From the NCBI GenBank assembly GCA_041676705.1, contig JBAYRL010000001.1:186001-250000 (forward strand): DNA of 64,000 bases, read 5' to 3'. The notes under the pieces were generated by a model. It worked only from the letters and a program-made list of their open reading frames with translations. It had not been told where the DNA came from and did not search any database. The stretch is from Acidimicrobiia bacterium. Lineage in GTDB: Bacteria; Actinomycetota; Acidimicrobiia; Acidimicrobiales; SKKL01. The position numbers and the translations under genes were made by a program. Positions 57,510 through 64,000 of this stretch are shown here, piece after piece; position 1 is the stretch's first letter; each line of letters starts with the position of its first letter.

Positions 57510-57995
57510 ATGGCGGATGTGATTTGCGGAACGTGCGGGCACCATAACTCCCTTGGTGCCAATTTTTGTTCGTCGTGTGGTTCGGCCCTACGAGACGCGC
57601 AAATTGAACATCCGACGATGTCGATTCCTAGCCAGGAAATTCCCAGCCCAGCCCACCCGCAAAGCAGCAAGCCACCGGTGGCTGAGGTGGGTGTTTTGTT
57701 GGTGCGCCGAGGTGCCAAAGCCGGTTCTCGCTACATCCTTGATGAGGAAGTCACCTCAATTGGTCGTCACCCCGAAAGCGACATTTTCTTAGACGACATC
57801 ACCGTGTCACGTCGTCACGCCGATATTCGCCGAAACGGCAACGAATATGTAGTGACCGATGTTGGGTCGCTGAATGGTACCTATCTAAATAGGCATCGGG
57901 TTGAGAGCTCGCCACTGTTGGATGGCGATCTGCTGCAAATCGGTAAATTTAAGCTGATGTTCGAGCTAGGTGACCTGCGGGAATGGCCCGAGTGA
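57510..57995 (+). CDS. zinc-ribbon / FHA domain protein (GarA/OdhI-related)
   Basis: A 161-residue protein: an N-terminal zinc ribbon (CGTCGHHNSLGANFCSSCGSAL, four Cys), a Pro/Ser linker, then an FHA domain (about 75-150) with TSIGRHPESDIFLDDITVSRRHADI and DVGSLNGTYLNRHRV carrying the phospho-Thr-binding residues. GarA and OdhI inhibit 2-oxoglutarate metabolism when unphosphorylated; they carry a Thr-rich N-terminal motif instead of a ribbon. The conserved gene order supports the relation, but the regulated motif differs here, so the control mode is uncertain. Confidence 0.85.
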   Translation: MADVICGTCGHHNSLGANFCSSCGSALRDAQIEHPTMSIPSQEIPSPAHPQSSKPPVAEVGVLLVRRGAKAGSRYILDEEVTSIGRHPESDIFLDDITVSRRHADIRRNGNEYVVTDVGSLNGTYLNRHRVESSPLLDGDLLQIGKFKLMFELGDLREWPE

Positions 57996-58885
57996 ACGAA
58001 GAGGGCGGTACAGGAGGTTCGTACCGGTCGATTGGCGAAGTTCTTAGCCTGCTCCAAGACGAATTCCCGGACATCACTATCTCAAAGATTCGTTTCTTAG
58101 AAAGCCAAGGTCTACTTGACCCGGAGCGTACACCTTCGGGGTACCGTAAATTTTACGACGCTGATATCGAACGTCTGCACTGGATTTTAGATCAGCAACG
58201 CGAAAACTTCTTGCCGCTTAAGGTGATTAAAGAGCGTTTGGAAAGTGGCGAACTACACGGAGTGGGTGAACCTTCCCATGAGGTTGACCCATCTGCTGGC
58301 TCCTCGAATTCTGCCTCCAAGGCCACTTCAGCCAAAAGTGGATTGACCGACGATGTCTCAAGTGGTGCTGTTGCTAGCGACATAGTAGCGACGACATCGG
58401 AACACGCAGCTATTGCCGCTATAGCCGCTGGCACTGAGCTGACCCCACCGAATTTTGAGCGCAACTTGGCGGCGTCGGTGGCGGCCGAAGCAATTCCAGC
58501 AGCCATGGGTTTAAGCCGCGACGAGCTAGCCGAAAAAGCTGATCTCACCTTGACTCAAATAGCTGATTTGGAACGTTTTGGTTTCTTGGTAGGACGGCGC
58601 TTTGGTTCGGTCGTTCTCTACGACGAGGAAGCTTTAAGCATTGCCCGGCTGGCCAAAGGGTTTTTGAAATATGGGATTGAAGGCCGGCACCTGCGTATGT
58701 ACCGCACCTCGGCGGAACGTGAAGCCGCGTTTTTGGGTCAGGTGGCCATGCCAATTCTGAAACAACGTGGGCCACAAGCTCGGGCCGAAGCAACGCAAAT
58801 GTTGGAAGAGCTGGCCCAATTTGGAGATCAACTACGTGGTGCCATGCTGTCACGAGCACTTCGAGAGCTACTGAGTGGCACCTAA
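57983..58885 (+). CDS. MerR-family regulator (FtsR/Rv1828-like)
   Basis: A 300-residue regulator. The N-terminal winged helix-turn-helix (SIGEVLSLLQDEFPDITISKIRFLESQGLL and RTPSGYRKFYDADIERLHWIL) is of MerR type, with a low-complexity Ala/Ser linker (about 95-150) and a second DNA-binding-like region (LSRDELAEKADLTLTQIADLERFGFL...). The two-part layout and genomic place match Rv1828 and the cell-division regulator FtsR of Corynebacterium. Target genes are inference. ATG 57983 overlaps the FHA stop; GTG 57992 is an alternative. Confidence 0.82.
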   Translation: MARVNEEGGTGGSYRSIGEVLSLLQDEFPDITISKIRFLESQGLLDPERTPSGYRKFYDADIERLHWILDQQRENFLPLKVIKERLESGELHGVGEPSHEVDPSAGSSNSASKATSAKSGLTDDVSSGAVASDIVATTSEHAAIAAIAAGTELTPPNFERNLAASVAAEAIPAAMGLSRDELAEKADLTLTQIADLERFGFLVGRRFGSVVLYDEEALSIARLAKGFLKYGIEGRHLRMYRTSAEREAAFLGQVAMPILKQRGPQARAEATQMLEELAQFGDQLRGAMLSRALRELLSGT

Positions 58886-58935
58886 CCATGCTGGGTGCAC
58901 CTTTGAAGGCGAGACCTAAGCGATAGGGTTGAAAC

Positions 58936-59436
58936 ATGGTGGAAATGGAACTGTTAGGTGTACGTGTAGAAGTTCCGGCCACTACACCGGTGCTTGTCAT
59001 GCGAGAAAAAGGTGTTGCTGGACCACCTCGGATGCTCCAAATATTTATTGCTGGGCCTGAGGCCACCGCCATCGCGGTCGCCATGGAGGGTATACAGCCT
59101 CGACGGCCCCTCACTCACGATCTGTTGAAGACTTTGCTGGAAGAATTCGGCGGGGTACTTGACCAGGTGGTTATTACCGAAGTTCACGACGGAGTTTTCT
59201 ACGCCGAGTTACATATTGCGACAACTGGCGGTACCGGTGTTGTCTCTTGTCGACCTTCCGACGCTATTGCTTTGGCGGTTCGTACCCAATCGCCTATTTA
59301 CGCCGCCGAGGCGGTGCTGGCCGAGGCGGGTTATGTTGAGCCCGACGAAATTGAAGGCGAAGCCATGACCGAAGACATGGTGGAAATGTTCCGGGAATTC
59401 ATCGAAAACGTAGAACCGGAAGATTTTGAGCCCTAA
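58936..59436 (+). CDS. bifunctional nuclease family protein (DUF151)
   Basis: A 166-residue protein of the BFN/DUF151 family: PVLVMREKG, LQIFIAGPEATAIAVAMEG, RPLTHDLLKTLLEEFGGVLDQVVITEVHDGVFYAELHI (given in parts) and SCRPSDAIALAVRTQSPIYAAEAVL. Mycobacterial Rv1829 sits at the same place. The nuclease activity is shown for plant and some bacterial members only. An acidic C-terminal tail ends EDFEP. Confidence 0.88.
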   Translation: MVEMELLGVRVEVPATTPVLVMREKGVAGPPRMLQIFIAGPEATAIAVAMEGIQPRRPLTHDLLKTLLEEFGGVLDQVVITEVHDGVFYAELHIATTGGTGVVSCRPSDAIALAVRTQSPIYAAEAVLAEAGYVEPDEIEGEAMTEDMVEMFREFIENVEPEDFEP

Positions 59437-59580
59437 CAGCGGTTTAACGACTTAAAGTGAGTTAGCGCGCCCGGCATCTAACCATTGCGCCTTATGGCCC
59501 ATAGCCAAGCGGGCCATAGTATGCTACAACCGTGTAACTACGTGTATGTATTGAGCCCAGTTGAGGAGTAACAAGGCTAG

Positions 59581-60078
59581 ATGGCTTCCAAACCTGAATC
59601 GGTAGCAGTTGAGGGCTTTTCTGGTCGGAGGGCAGCCGAGGTAGTAGGCATTAGCTACCGCCAACTCGACTATTGGGCTCGAACCGATTTAGTGCGTCCG
59701 TCGCTTATGGATGCCGCAGGTAGCGGAAGCCGCCGACTTTATTCCTACACCGACTTGTTAGAGCTCAAGGTCATCAAGAACCTGCTCGATGCTGGCATTA
59801 AGCTTGAGTCGGTTCGTGAAGCGTTTAGCTTCCTAAAAGAACACCTTCAAGCCGATGTGGCGAGCAGCAACCTTGTCATTCGAGGATCCAAGGTGTTGCT
59901 AAGCACCGATGAAGAGCTAATTGATGTGGTTCGTGGTGGCCAGGGTGTGCTGAATGTTTTGCCACTTGAGGGTGTCCGCGACGAAATAGATGCTGCCATC
60001 GTGCAGCCATTGGCCAACCGGAAAGTTAACGGTGTGGCGGCTGCGGCCACCGAAACGAAGACCGGTACCACCCCATAA
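59581..60078 (+). CDS. MerR-family regulator (Rv1830-like)
   Basis: A 165-residue regulator with a MerR DNA-binding domain (GFSGRRAAEVVGISYRQLDYWARTDLVRPSL and RRLYSYTDLLELKVIKNLLDAGI) and a short C-terminal effector or dimerisation part. Gene order (garA, merR, nuclease, merR) matches Rv1827-Rv1830. A repeated CGTGTA with a 4-bp spacer (59531-59546) upstream could be an operator. ATG 59581 has AAGG 5 nt upstream. Confidence 0.85.
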   Translation: MASKPESVAVEGFSGRRAAEVVGISYRQLDYWARTDLVRPSLMDAAGSGSRRLYSYTDLLELKVIKNLLDAGIKLESVREAFSFLKEHLQADVASSNLVIRGSKVLLSTDEELIDVVRGGQGVLNVLPLEGVRDEIDAAIVQPLANRKVNGVAAAATETKTGTTP

Positions 60079-60141
60079 GAGCTATCAGCGTATTCTCAAG
60101 CGCCAAGCGCCTTAACCTTCTATCTGATTAGATAAAAGCGG

Positions 60142-61683
60142 TCAGCCCAGCTCATCGATGGCAGCCACTTCGCGCATCATAAGCGCCGCGGCGCGCACCA
60201 ACGGCACCGCTAACATGGCACCGGTTCCTTCACCCAAACGAAGGTTGAGATCGAGCAACGGTACTAAACCCAGCTGTTTGAGGGCCACGGTGGCTGCTGG
60301 TTCGGTTGAAAGGTGACCCGCAATGGCCACCTGCTTTACGCCAGGGAACAAGGCTTGCGCCGCTAGCAACGCCGCGTTGGCAATTACCCCGTCGATCAGT
60401 ACTGGTTTTTGCTGGATCGCGGCGGCCACAATGAAACCAGCCATTGCCGCAATTTCTAGTCCACCAAGTGATGCTAACAACTCAAGTGGGTGAGCCGATG
60501 GGGCATTGGGTGTGGCTAAATCGTGACGGTTTAGACCCTGTTGGATAGCCTCGATTTTGCGAGCCAAAGTAGCATCATCAGCACCGGCACCCCGCCCGGC
60601 CACCACGGCTGGGCCAAGGCCGGTAAAAGCAGCAATGATGGCGGCGGCGGCGGTGGTGTTGGCAATACCCATTTCCCCGGTTACCAAGCAGTTGGCACCG
60701 CTGGCGATAAGGTCTTGTGCGACTTGGTAACCAACCTCTATGGCCGCAGTGGCTTCAGCCAAAGTCATGGCCGCTTCCAGAGCCAGATTGCGGGTGCCGG
60801 AACGAACCAGGTAAGGGGTAGTTTCGTCTTGGGAGGGAATGCCATTAGCCACCCCCACATTGATCACCGCAACCGTGGCATCCACCGCTTCGGCGAAGGC
60901 GTTGATAGAGGCACGGCCACTTAGCATCGTTTCAGCCATAGCAACCGTTACCTCTTGGGGCCAAATGGTTACCCCAGCCGCATGTACCCCGTGATCAGCG
61001 GCAAAGACCGCGGCTGCTACAGGGTGGGGAAGTGGAGGTGGGCACTGGCGCGCAATCAGACTGAGCGTGACGCCCAAATCTTCGACCCGACCAAGCGAAC
61101 CAAGCGGCTTTGCCAACGAATCAACGTGGTTCCGTGCCGTCTTGGCGAGCAGTTCCACTTCATTTTGGTCGTGATTGTCTTGGCAAGATTTCCAGGATTC
61201 TTGAATTTCCAAATAGGTGTTAAAGGGTGGGTTGGCGAACCGTTCCCACGTCTCGGCCACCGTGTCGCGGATGAAGGCGAAGTAGGTGCCCGCTGCTTTG
61301 GCTGCTTCAGCATCTATCATCCGGTCACCAACATAAAGCACCTCACCTGGCCCTAAACCCAAACGCGAGATGGCGGTGTTTAACGAGGTGGGGTTGGGTT
61401 TTGTGGCTCCAACATCGCTGCTGGTAACCACTACCTCCAACATTGCTGAAATGCCGCTCGGCGCCAGCAGTGAACGTAAATCAGCTTCTAACATCACGGC
61501 GGTGTCGCTAACGGCACCCAAACGAAATCCGCTCTTCGCCAGCGCCCTTAGATCTTCTATTACCTGAGGCCGAAGCGTAACTGTCAGCTCACCAACTGGC
61601 GTGTGTCCGGCAGCCGCCACCACCAAAGTGTCACCCACATCAAAGAGAATGGCTTTAATGTCATTTGGTACGGGTTTCGACAT
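60142..61683 (-). CDS. cobT: HAD hydrolase domain fused to CobT (nicotinate-nucleotide:DMB phosphoribosyltransferase)
   Basis: A 513-residue protein in one frame. Residues 1-160 are a HAD domain: LFDVGDTLV (Asp15; the usual second Asp is Gly17), AVSDTA, ATKPNP (motif III Lys) and VGDRMIDAEAAKAAG (motif IV). Residues about 175-513 are CobT, with AADHGVHAAGVTIWPQEVT, GEMGIANTTAAAAI, AGRGAGADD and the C-terminal LRLGEGTGAMLAVP. CobT makes alpha-ribazole-5'-phosphate, which a phosphatase then converts to alpha-ribazole for CobS. The fused HAD domain could supply that step, but loss of the second Asp in motif I weakens a classical phosphatase reading. Confidence 0.88.
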   Translation of the reverse strand: MSKPVPNDIKAILFDVGDTLVVAAAGHTPVGELTVTLRPQVIEDLRALAKSGFRLGAVSDTAVMLEADLRSLLAPSGISAMLEVVVTSSDVGATKPNPTSLNTAISRLGLGPGEVLYVGDRMIDAEAAKAAGTYFAFIRDTVAETWERFANPPFNTYLEIQESWKSCQDNHDQNEVELLAKTARNHVDSLAKPLGSLGRVEDLGVTLSLIARQCPPPLPHPVAAAVFAADHGVHAAGVTIWPQEVTVAMAETMLSGRASINAFAEAVDATVAVINVGVANGIPSQDETTPYLVRSGTRNLALEAAMTLAEATAAIEVGYQVAQDLIASGANCLVTGEMGIANTTAAAAIIAAFTGLGPAVVAGRGAGADDATLARKIEAIQQGLNRHDLATPNAPSAHPLELLASLGGLEIAAMAGFIVAAAIQQKPVLIDGVIANAALLAAQALFPGVKQVAIAGHLSTEPAATVALKQLGLVPLLDLNLRLGEGTGAMLAVPLVRAAALMMREVAAIDELG

Positions 61684-61779
61684 GTGTTGGGGGTTTCTTT
61701 CTCGATCAGTTCAGGAGGTAAGTAAAGGTGTCGATATTGATGACGCGGTGACAGTGGTGCGTCGTGGCTGCATCAATGG

Positions 61780-62760
61780 TTAAGCGGTGTTGATTTCTAA
61801 GATTGCATCAACAGCAGCCAATAGCCTTGGTAGATCTGTGCTCGATGGAATGGCAACTCGAATGGTTTCTGGCAGCCCGAAACTTGTGCAATCACGCACC
61901 AAAACCTTGTGGTGTGCCAGCTGAGTGCGCCAATTGGGGGCCTTACGGACAAGCACCCAAGGGCCCTCGTGTGCCTCAACGGCAAGGCCGCGTTCTTCCA
62001 GCGCCGCTACGACCTGGGTCTTAGCTTCGGTGATTCTTTGGGCGACGGTCCTCAAATTTGTAAGCGCTAAGGCGTCGCGCATAACAGCGGCCGCCAAAGT
62101 TCCCACCGACCAGCGAGGTTGCAGCTGGCGTAGCTTGGCCGCCAAATCAGGTGTGGGGGCGATGATATAACCGAGGCGCAAACCGGGCGAAGCCCAAATT
62201 TTGGTGAGCGAGCCGAGTACCACCGCACCTTCTTGGTGTATCCCTGAGGTCCAGGTGCCGGTAGCCATCGGCCAATAGGCTTCATCCCAAATCGACAGTG
62301 GAAGCTCTTGATTTGGGAATGCCTGATTGTCGTTGGTTGGAACATCGATTAGTCGGCCGCTCGGGCTGTGAGGGTTCGAACGCCACCGTGGACCGGTTGG
62401 ATCAAGCTGTTGAAGATGACGACGATAAAGAGAGAACTCGGGTTCTTCCACCCAACCGCTAGGGCACAGCTGCGACACCAGCGTAATGGCCTCACTCCCG
62501 CCGTTAGTTACCACCACCAATTCGGCGTCGACCTCTAAATAGTCGGCCAACGTCGACTCGGTTTGTTTGGTTTCGCTGTAGCGGCCAAGAGCACCCAGAT
62601 TGGCGCTGACCAGTTTCGCTATGGGTGGCGGGTACGGATTCAGCGAAGCCGATAAATCTAAAATCGATTCGGCAGCAACACCCAAGAATTGCGCCACGGC
62701 GAGAACATCGCCACCGTGGGGGCCAAGCGGCAAGACACCAGATTCGGTGGGTGAACCCAT
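61780..62760 (-). CDS. CobC/CobD-like PLP-dependent aminotransferase of cobalamin synthesis
   Basis: A 326-residue fold-type I PLP enzyme: GGDVLAVAQFLG and LSASLNPYPPP at the N-terminus, VVTNGGSEAITLV near residue 88, and the PLP-binding Lys in GSLTKIWASPGLRLGY (about residue 187). This pattern is typical of threonine-phosphate decarboxylase and its aminotransferase-like relatives used in making the aminopropanol linker. Directly downstream of cbiB. The 96-bp gap to the HAD-CobT gene holds no recognised feature. Confidence 0.8.
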   Translation of the reverse strand: MGSPTESGVLPLGPHGGDVLAVAQFLGVAAESILDLSASLNPYPPPIAKLVSANLGALGRYSETKQTESTLADYLEVDAELVVVTNGGSEAITLVSQLCPSGWVEEPEFSLYRRHLQQLDPTGPRWRSNPHSPSGRLIDVPTNDNQAFPNQELPLSIWDEAYWPMATGTWTSGIHQEGAVVLGSLTKIWASPGLRLGYIIAPTPDLAAKLRQLQPRWSVGTLAAAVMRDALALTNLRTVAQRITEAKTQVVAALEERGLAVEAHEGPWVLVRKAPNWRTQLAHHKVLVRDCTSFGLPETIRVAIPSSTDLPRLLAAVDAILEINTA

Positions 62761-62762
62761 AA

Positions 62763-63662
62763 CTACAGGCGAAACGCCCTACCCGCCCCAAAACCAGCTA
62801 ACAGAGTTGCCGCCGCCAGTGAAACGTCTTTTGATAGCTTCACGGCTGCCGCAATATCGTCGGCCCCAGGTACCGGACCAAGACCAATGTAAGGCCGCTC
62901 CACAATGTCGGTCTCGTAGCGCACTGGTCCGCCTAGTTGCACGTTGAGGGCAGCCGCGAATGTGGCTTCAACCACTCGAGCGTTGGGCGAAGTATGGGCA
63001 TTGCTTTGTTGGCGTAGAGCCTTGAAAACCGCTCGCGTTGCTTCGGGGCGTACCAAAGTGACAAGACCCACCGTTAAGCGTGCGGGCAAATAGGCCATGG
63101 CATCATCGAGCCGAGCGCTGGCAAACCCAAAATTCTCGTAGCGTTCGTTGCGGTAACCCACCATTGAATCCATGGTGTCTACACTGCGATGGGCCAATAC
63201 ACCTGCCGAACCGCCGACCGTCGCCCAAAAAGCCGGCGCAATGATGGCATCGACCGTGTTTTCAGCCACCGATTCAATCGCGGCCCGTGCCATGCCAATT
63301 TCGTCCAAATACTCGGGTGCGCGACCCACCAACGAAGGCATTAATTCTCGGGCCCCCGCCAGGTTCTCGGTTCGAAGACAGACGGCCACTTCTTCGGCCA
63401 CATCGTGTAGCTGTGCGCCACCCACACACAACCAAGTGGCAAGTGCCCGAGAAGGCACCAAGCGTGAGGCCAAAACTGCGCTACCCAACCCGACCGCGGT
63501 GTATGCCAAACCGGCTTTAGCGTCGTCGCGATAGAGGCGCTCTTCAATCCGGTTCATGAAACTACCGAAATATGCCAGCGGATGAGGTAAACGTTTCGGA
63601 AACCTCACCAGCGGATCAGCCAAAAGACCAACCGCAGCCGCCGCTGAATTCTTGCCTTTCAT
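62763..63662 (-). CDS. cbiB: adenosylcobinamide-phosphate synthase (CbiB/CobD)
   Basis: A 299-residue membrane protein with the conserved ESVAENTVDAIIAPAFWA and DTMDSMVGYRNERYENFG blocks of CbiB/CobD and several hydrophobic segments. It attaches the aminopropanol (phosphate) arm to adenosylcobyric acid. It overlaps cobS by 4 bp (ATGA) and ends 2 bp before the aminotransferase gene. Confidence 0.9.
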   Translation of the reverse strand: MKGKNSAAAAVGLLADPLVRFPKRLPHPLAYFGSFMNRIEERLYRDDAKAGLAYTAVGLGSAVLASRLVPSRALATWLCVGGAQLHDVAEEVAVCLRTENLAGARELMPSLVGRAPEYLDEIGMARAAIESVAENTVDAIIAPAFWATVGGSAGVLAHRSVDTMDSMVGYRNERYENFGFASARLDDAMAYLPARLTVGLVTLVRPEATRAVFKALRQQSNAHTSPNARVVEATFAAALNVQLGGPVRYETDIVERPYIGLGPVPGADDIAAAVKLSKDVSLAAATLLAGFGAGRAFRL

Positions 63663-64000
63663 AGGTTTGCTCCCATTAGCAATAAGCCTCCAGTCTCGCC
63701 GATTACACCACCGGCACCCAAGGTGTCACCGCTAAAACCTCCGATACGGTGCGTGGCTAACCATGCCACCCCAAGCGACGCAACCACCGTAGCGGCCACA
63801 CTAATTATCCCGGTTACCCCGGCGCTGACACCGGCCAAGGTCAGTGCCAAAACAAGTCCGTATAACACGCTCAGGTGGCTTCGTTTGCCTAAGAAGTTAC
63901 TAGCTAAACCGTTTTGGCGAACATAAGGAACAGTGGTAGCCACGGCCACCATCATGGTGCGCGAAGCGGTGGTGATGGCGGCCATAAGGGCAACGTTCAC
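63659..64000 (-). CDS. cobS: adenosylcobinamide-GDP ribazoletransferase CobS, C-terminal part
   Basis: The C-terminal portion only, with the 5' end outside the window. About 113 residues show polytopic hydrophobic helices and the family motif HRIGGFSGDTLGAGGVIGE. CobS joins adenosylcobinamide-GDP with alpha-ribazole to make adenosylcobalamin, the step after CobT. The overlap with cbiB indicates a cob operon. Confidence 0.85.
   Translation of the reverse strand: MNVALMAAITTASRTMMVAVATTVPYVRQNGLASNFLGKRSHLSVLYGLVLALTLAGVSAGVTGIISVAATVVASLGVAWLATHRIGGFSGDTLGAGGVIGETGGLLLMGANL

Overview
The window looks like a chromosomal segment of a moderate-GC actinobacterium, probably of the Acidimicrobiia. 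This rests on the 16S and 23S sequences, actinobacterial markers (SteA/SteB, a GarA-like FHA protein, FtsR-like MerR, bifunctional nuclease) and gene order. The order tyrS ... TPR, HAD, tlyA, nadK, recN, steA, steB, pyrG, xerD ... scpA, scpB, rluB, cmk, der closely follows Mycobacterium tuberculosis Rv1689-Rv1713. A second block (gcvH, garA-like, merR, bifunctional nuclease, merR) follows Rv1826-Rv1830. The class-level assignment is inference and the 16S can test it.

Layout. 1-1131: a lipoprotein-type class A penicillin-binding protein (minus, cut by the window edge), then tyrS. 3046-8160: one rRNA operon (16S, 23S, 5S) with no spacer tRNA, a clear 23S processing stem and a terminator. 8203-24337: TPR protein, YhdH/AcuI-type reductase, DUF1015, HAD phosphatase, tlyA, nadK, recN, steA, steB, a three-part glycosyltransferase fusion, a MraY/WecA-like transferase, pyrG and xerD. 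24339-40821: housekeeping genes for chromosome segregation (scpAB), ribosome maturation (rluB, der), aromatic amino acids (tyrA, aroA), nucleotides (cmk), lipids (plsC), leucine (leuA, with an attenuator leader) and isoprenoids (ispH), with trpS and galE on the other strand.

40846-45174: tRNA-Pro(GGG) followed by a roughly 4.25-kb island bounded by 16-bp direct repeats of the tRNA 3' end. It carries an AbiE-like type IV toxin-antitoxin pair with a palindromic operator, then about 2.3 kb of decayed DNA with an IS3-type transposase remnant and a perfect 34-bp palindrome. No integrase is visible. 45261-54295: accessory-looking region with a fumarylacetoacetase-family hydrolase, several lipoproteins, an ECF sigma factor with its membrane partner, two paralogous four-cysteine lipoproteins, an adaptor protein and a MacB-like ABC transporter, ending in a decayed MNT/HEPN remnant. 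54510-60078: DUF2079 membrane protein, HIT protein, pgsA-like gene and the gcvH-garA block. 60142-64000 (minus): late cobalamin synthesis genes (cobS, cbiB, a CobC/CobD-like aminotransferase and a HAD-CobT fusion).

Most notable observations: (1) the CTP synthase keeps its synthetase domain but has lost both the nucleophilic Cys and the catalytic His of its glutaminase domain; (2) a leucine attenuator with a 15-residue leader peptide containing four consecutive Leu codons lies upstream of leuA; (3) a tRNA-Pro island carries an AbiE-like module; (4) a HAD domain is fused to CobT; (5) an ECF sigma / four-Cys lipoprotein / adaptor / ABC transporter locus is not one I can assign to a described system; (6) tlyA lacks any canonical start codon in the expected place.
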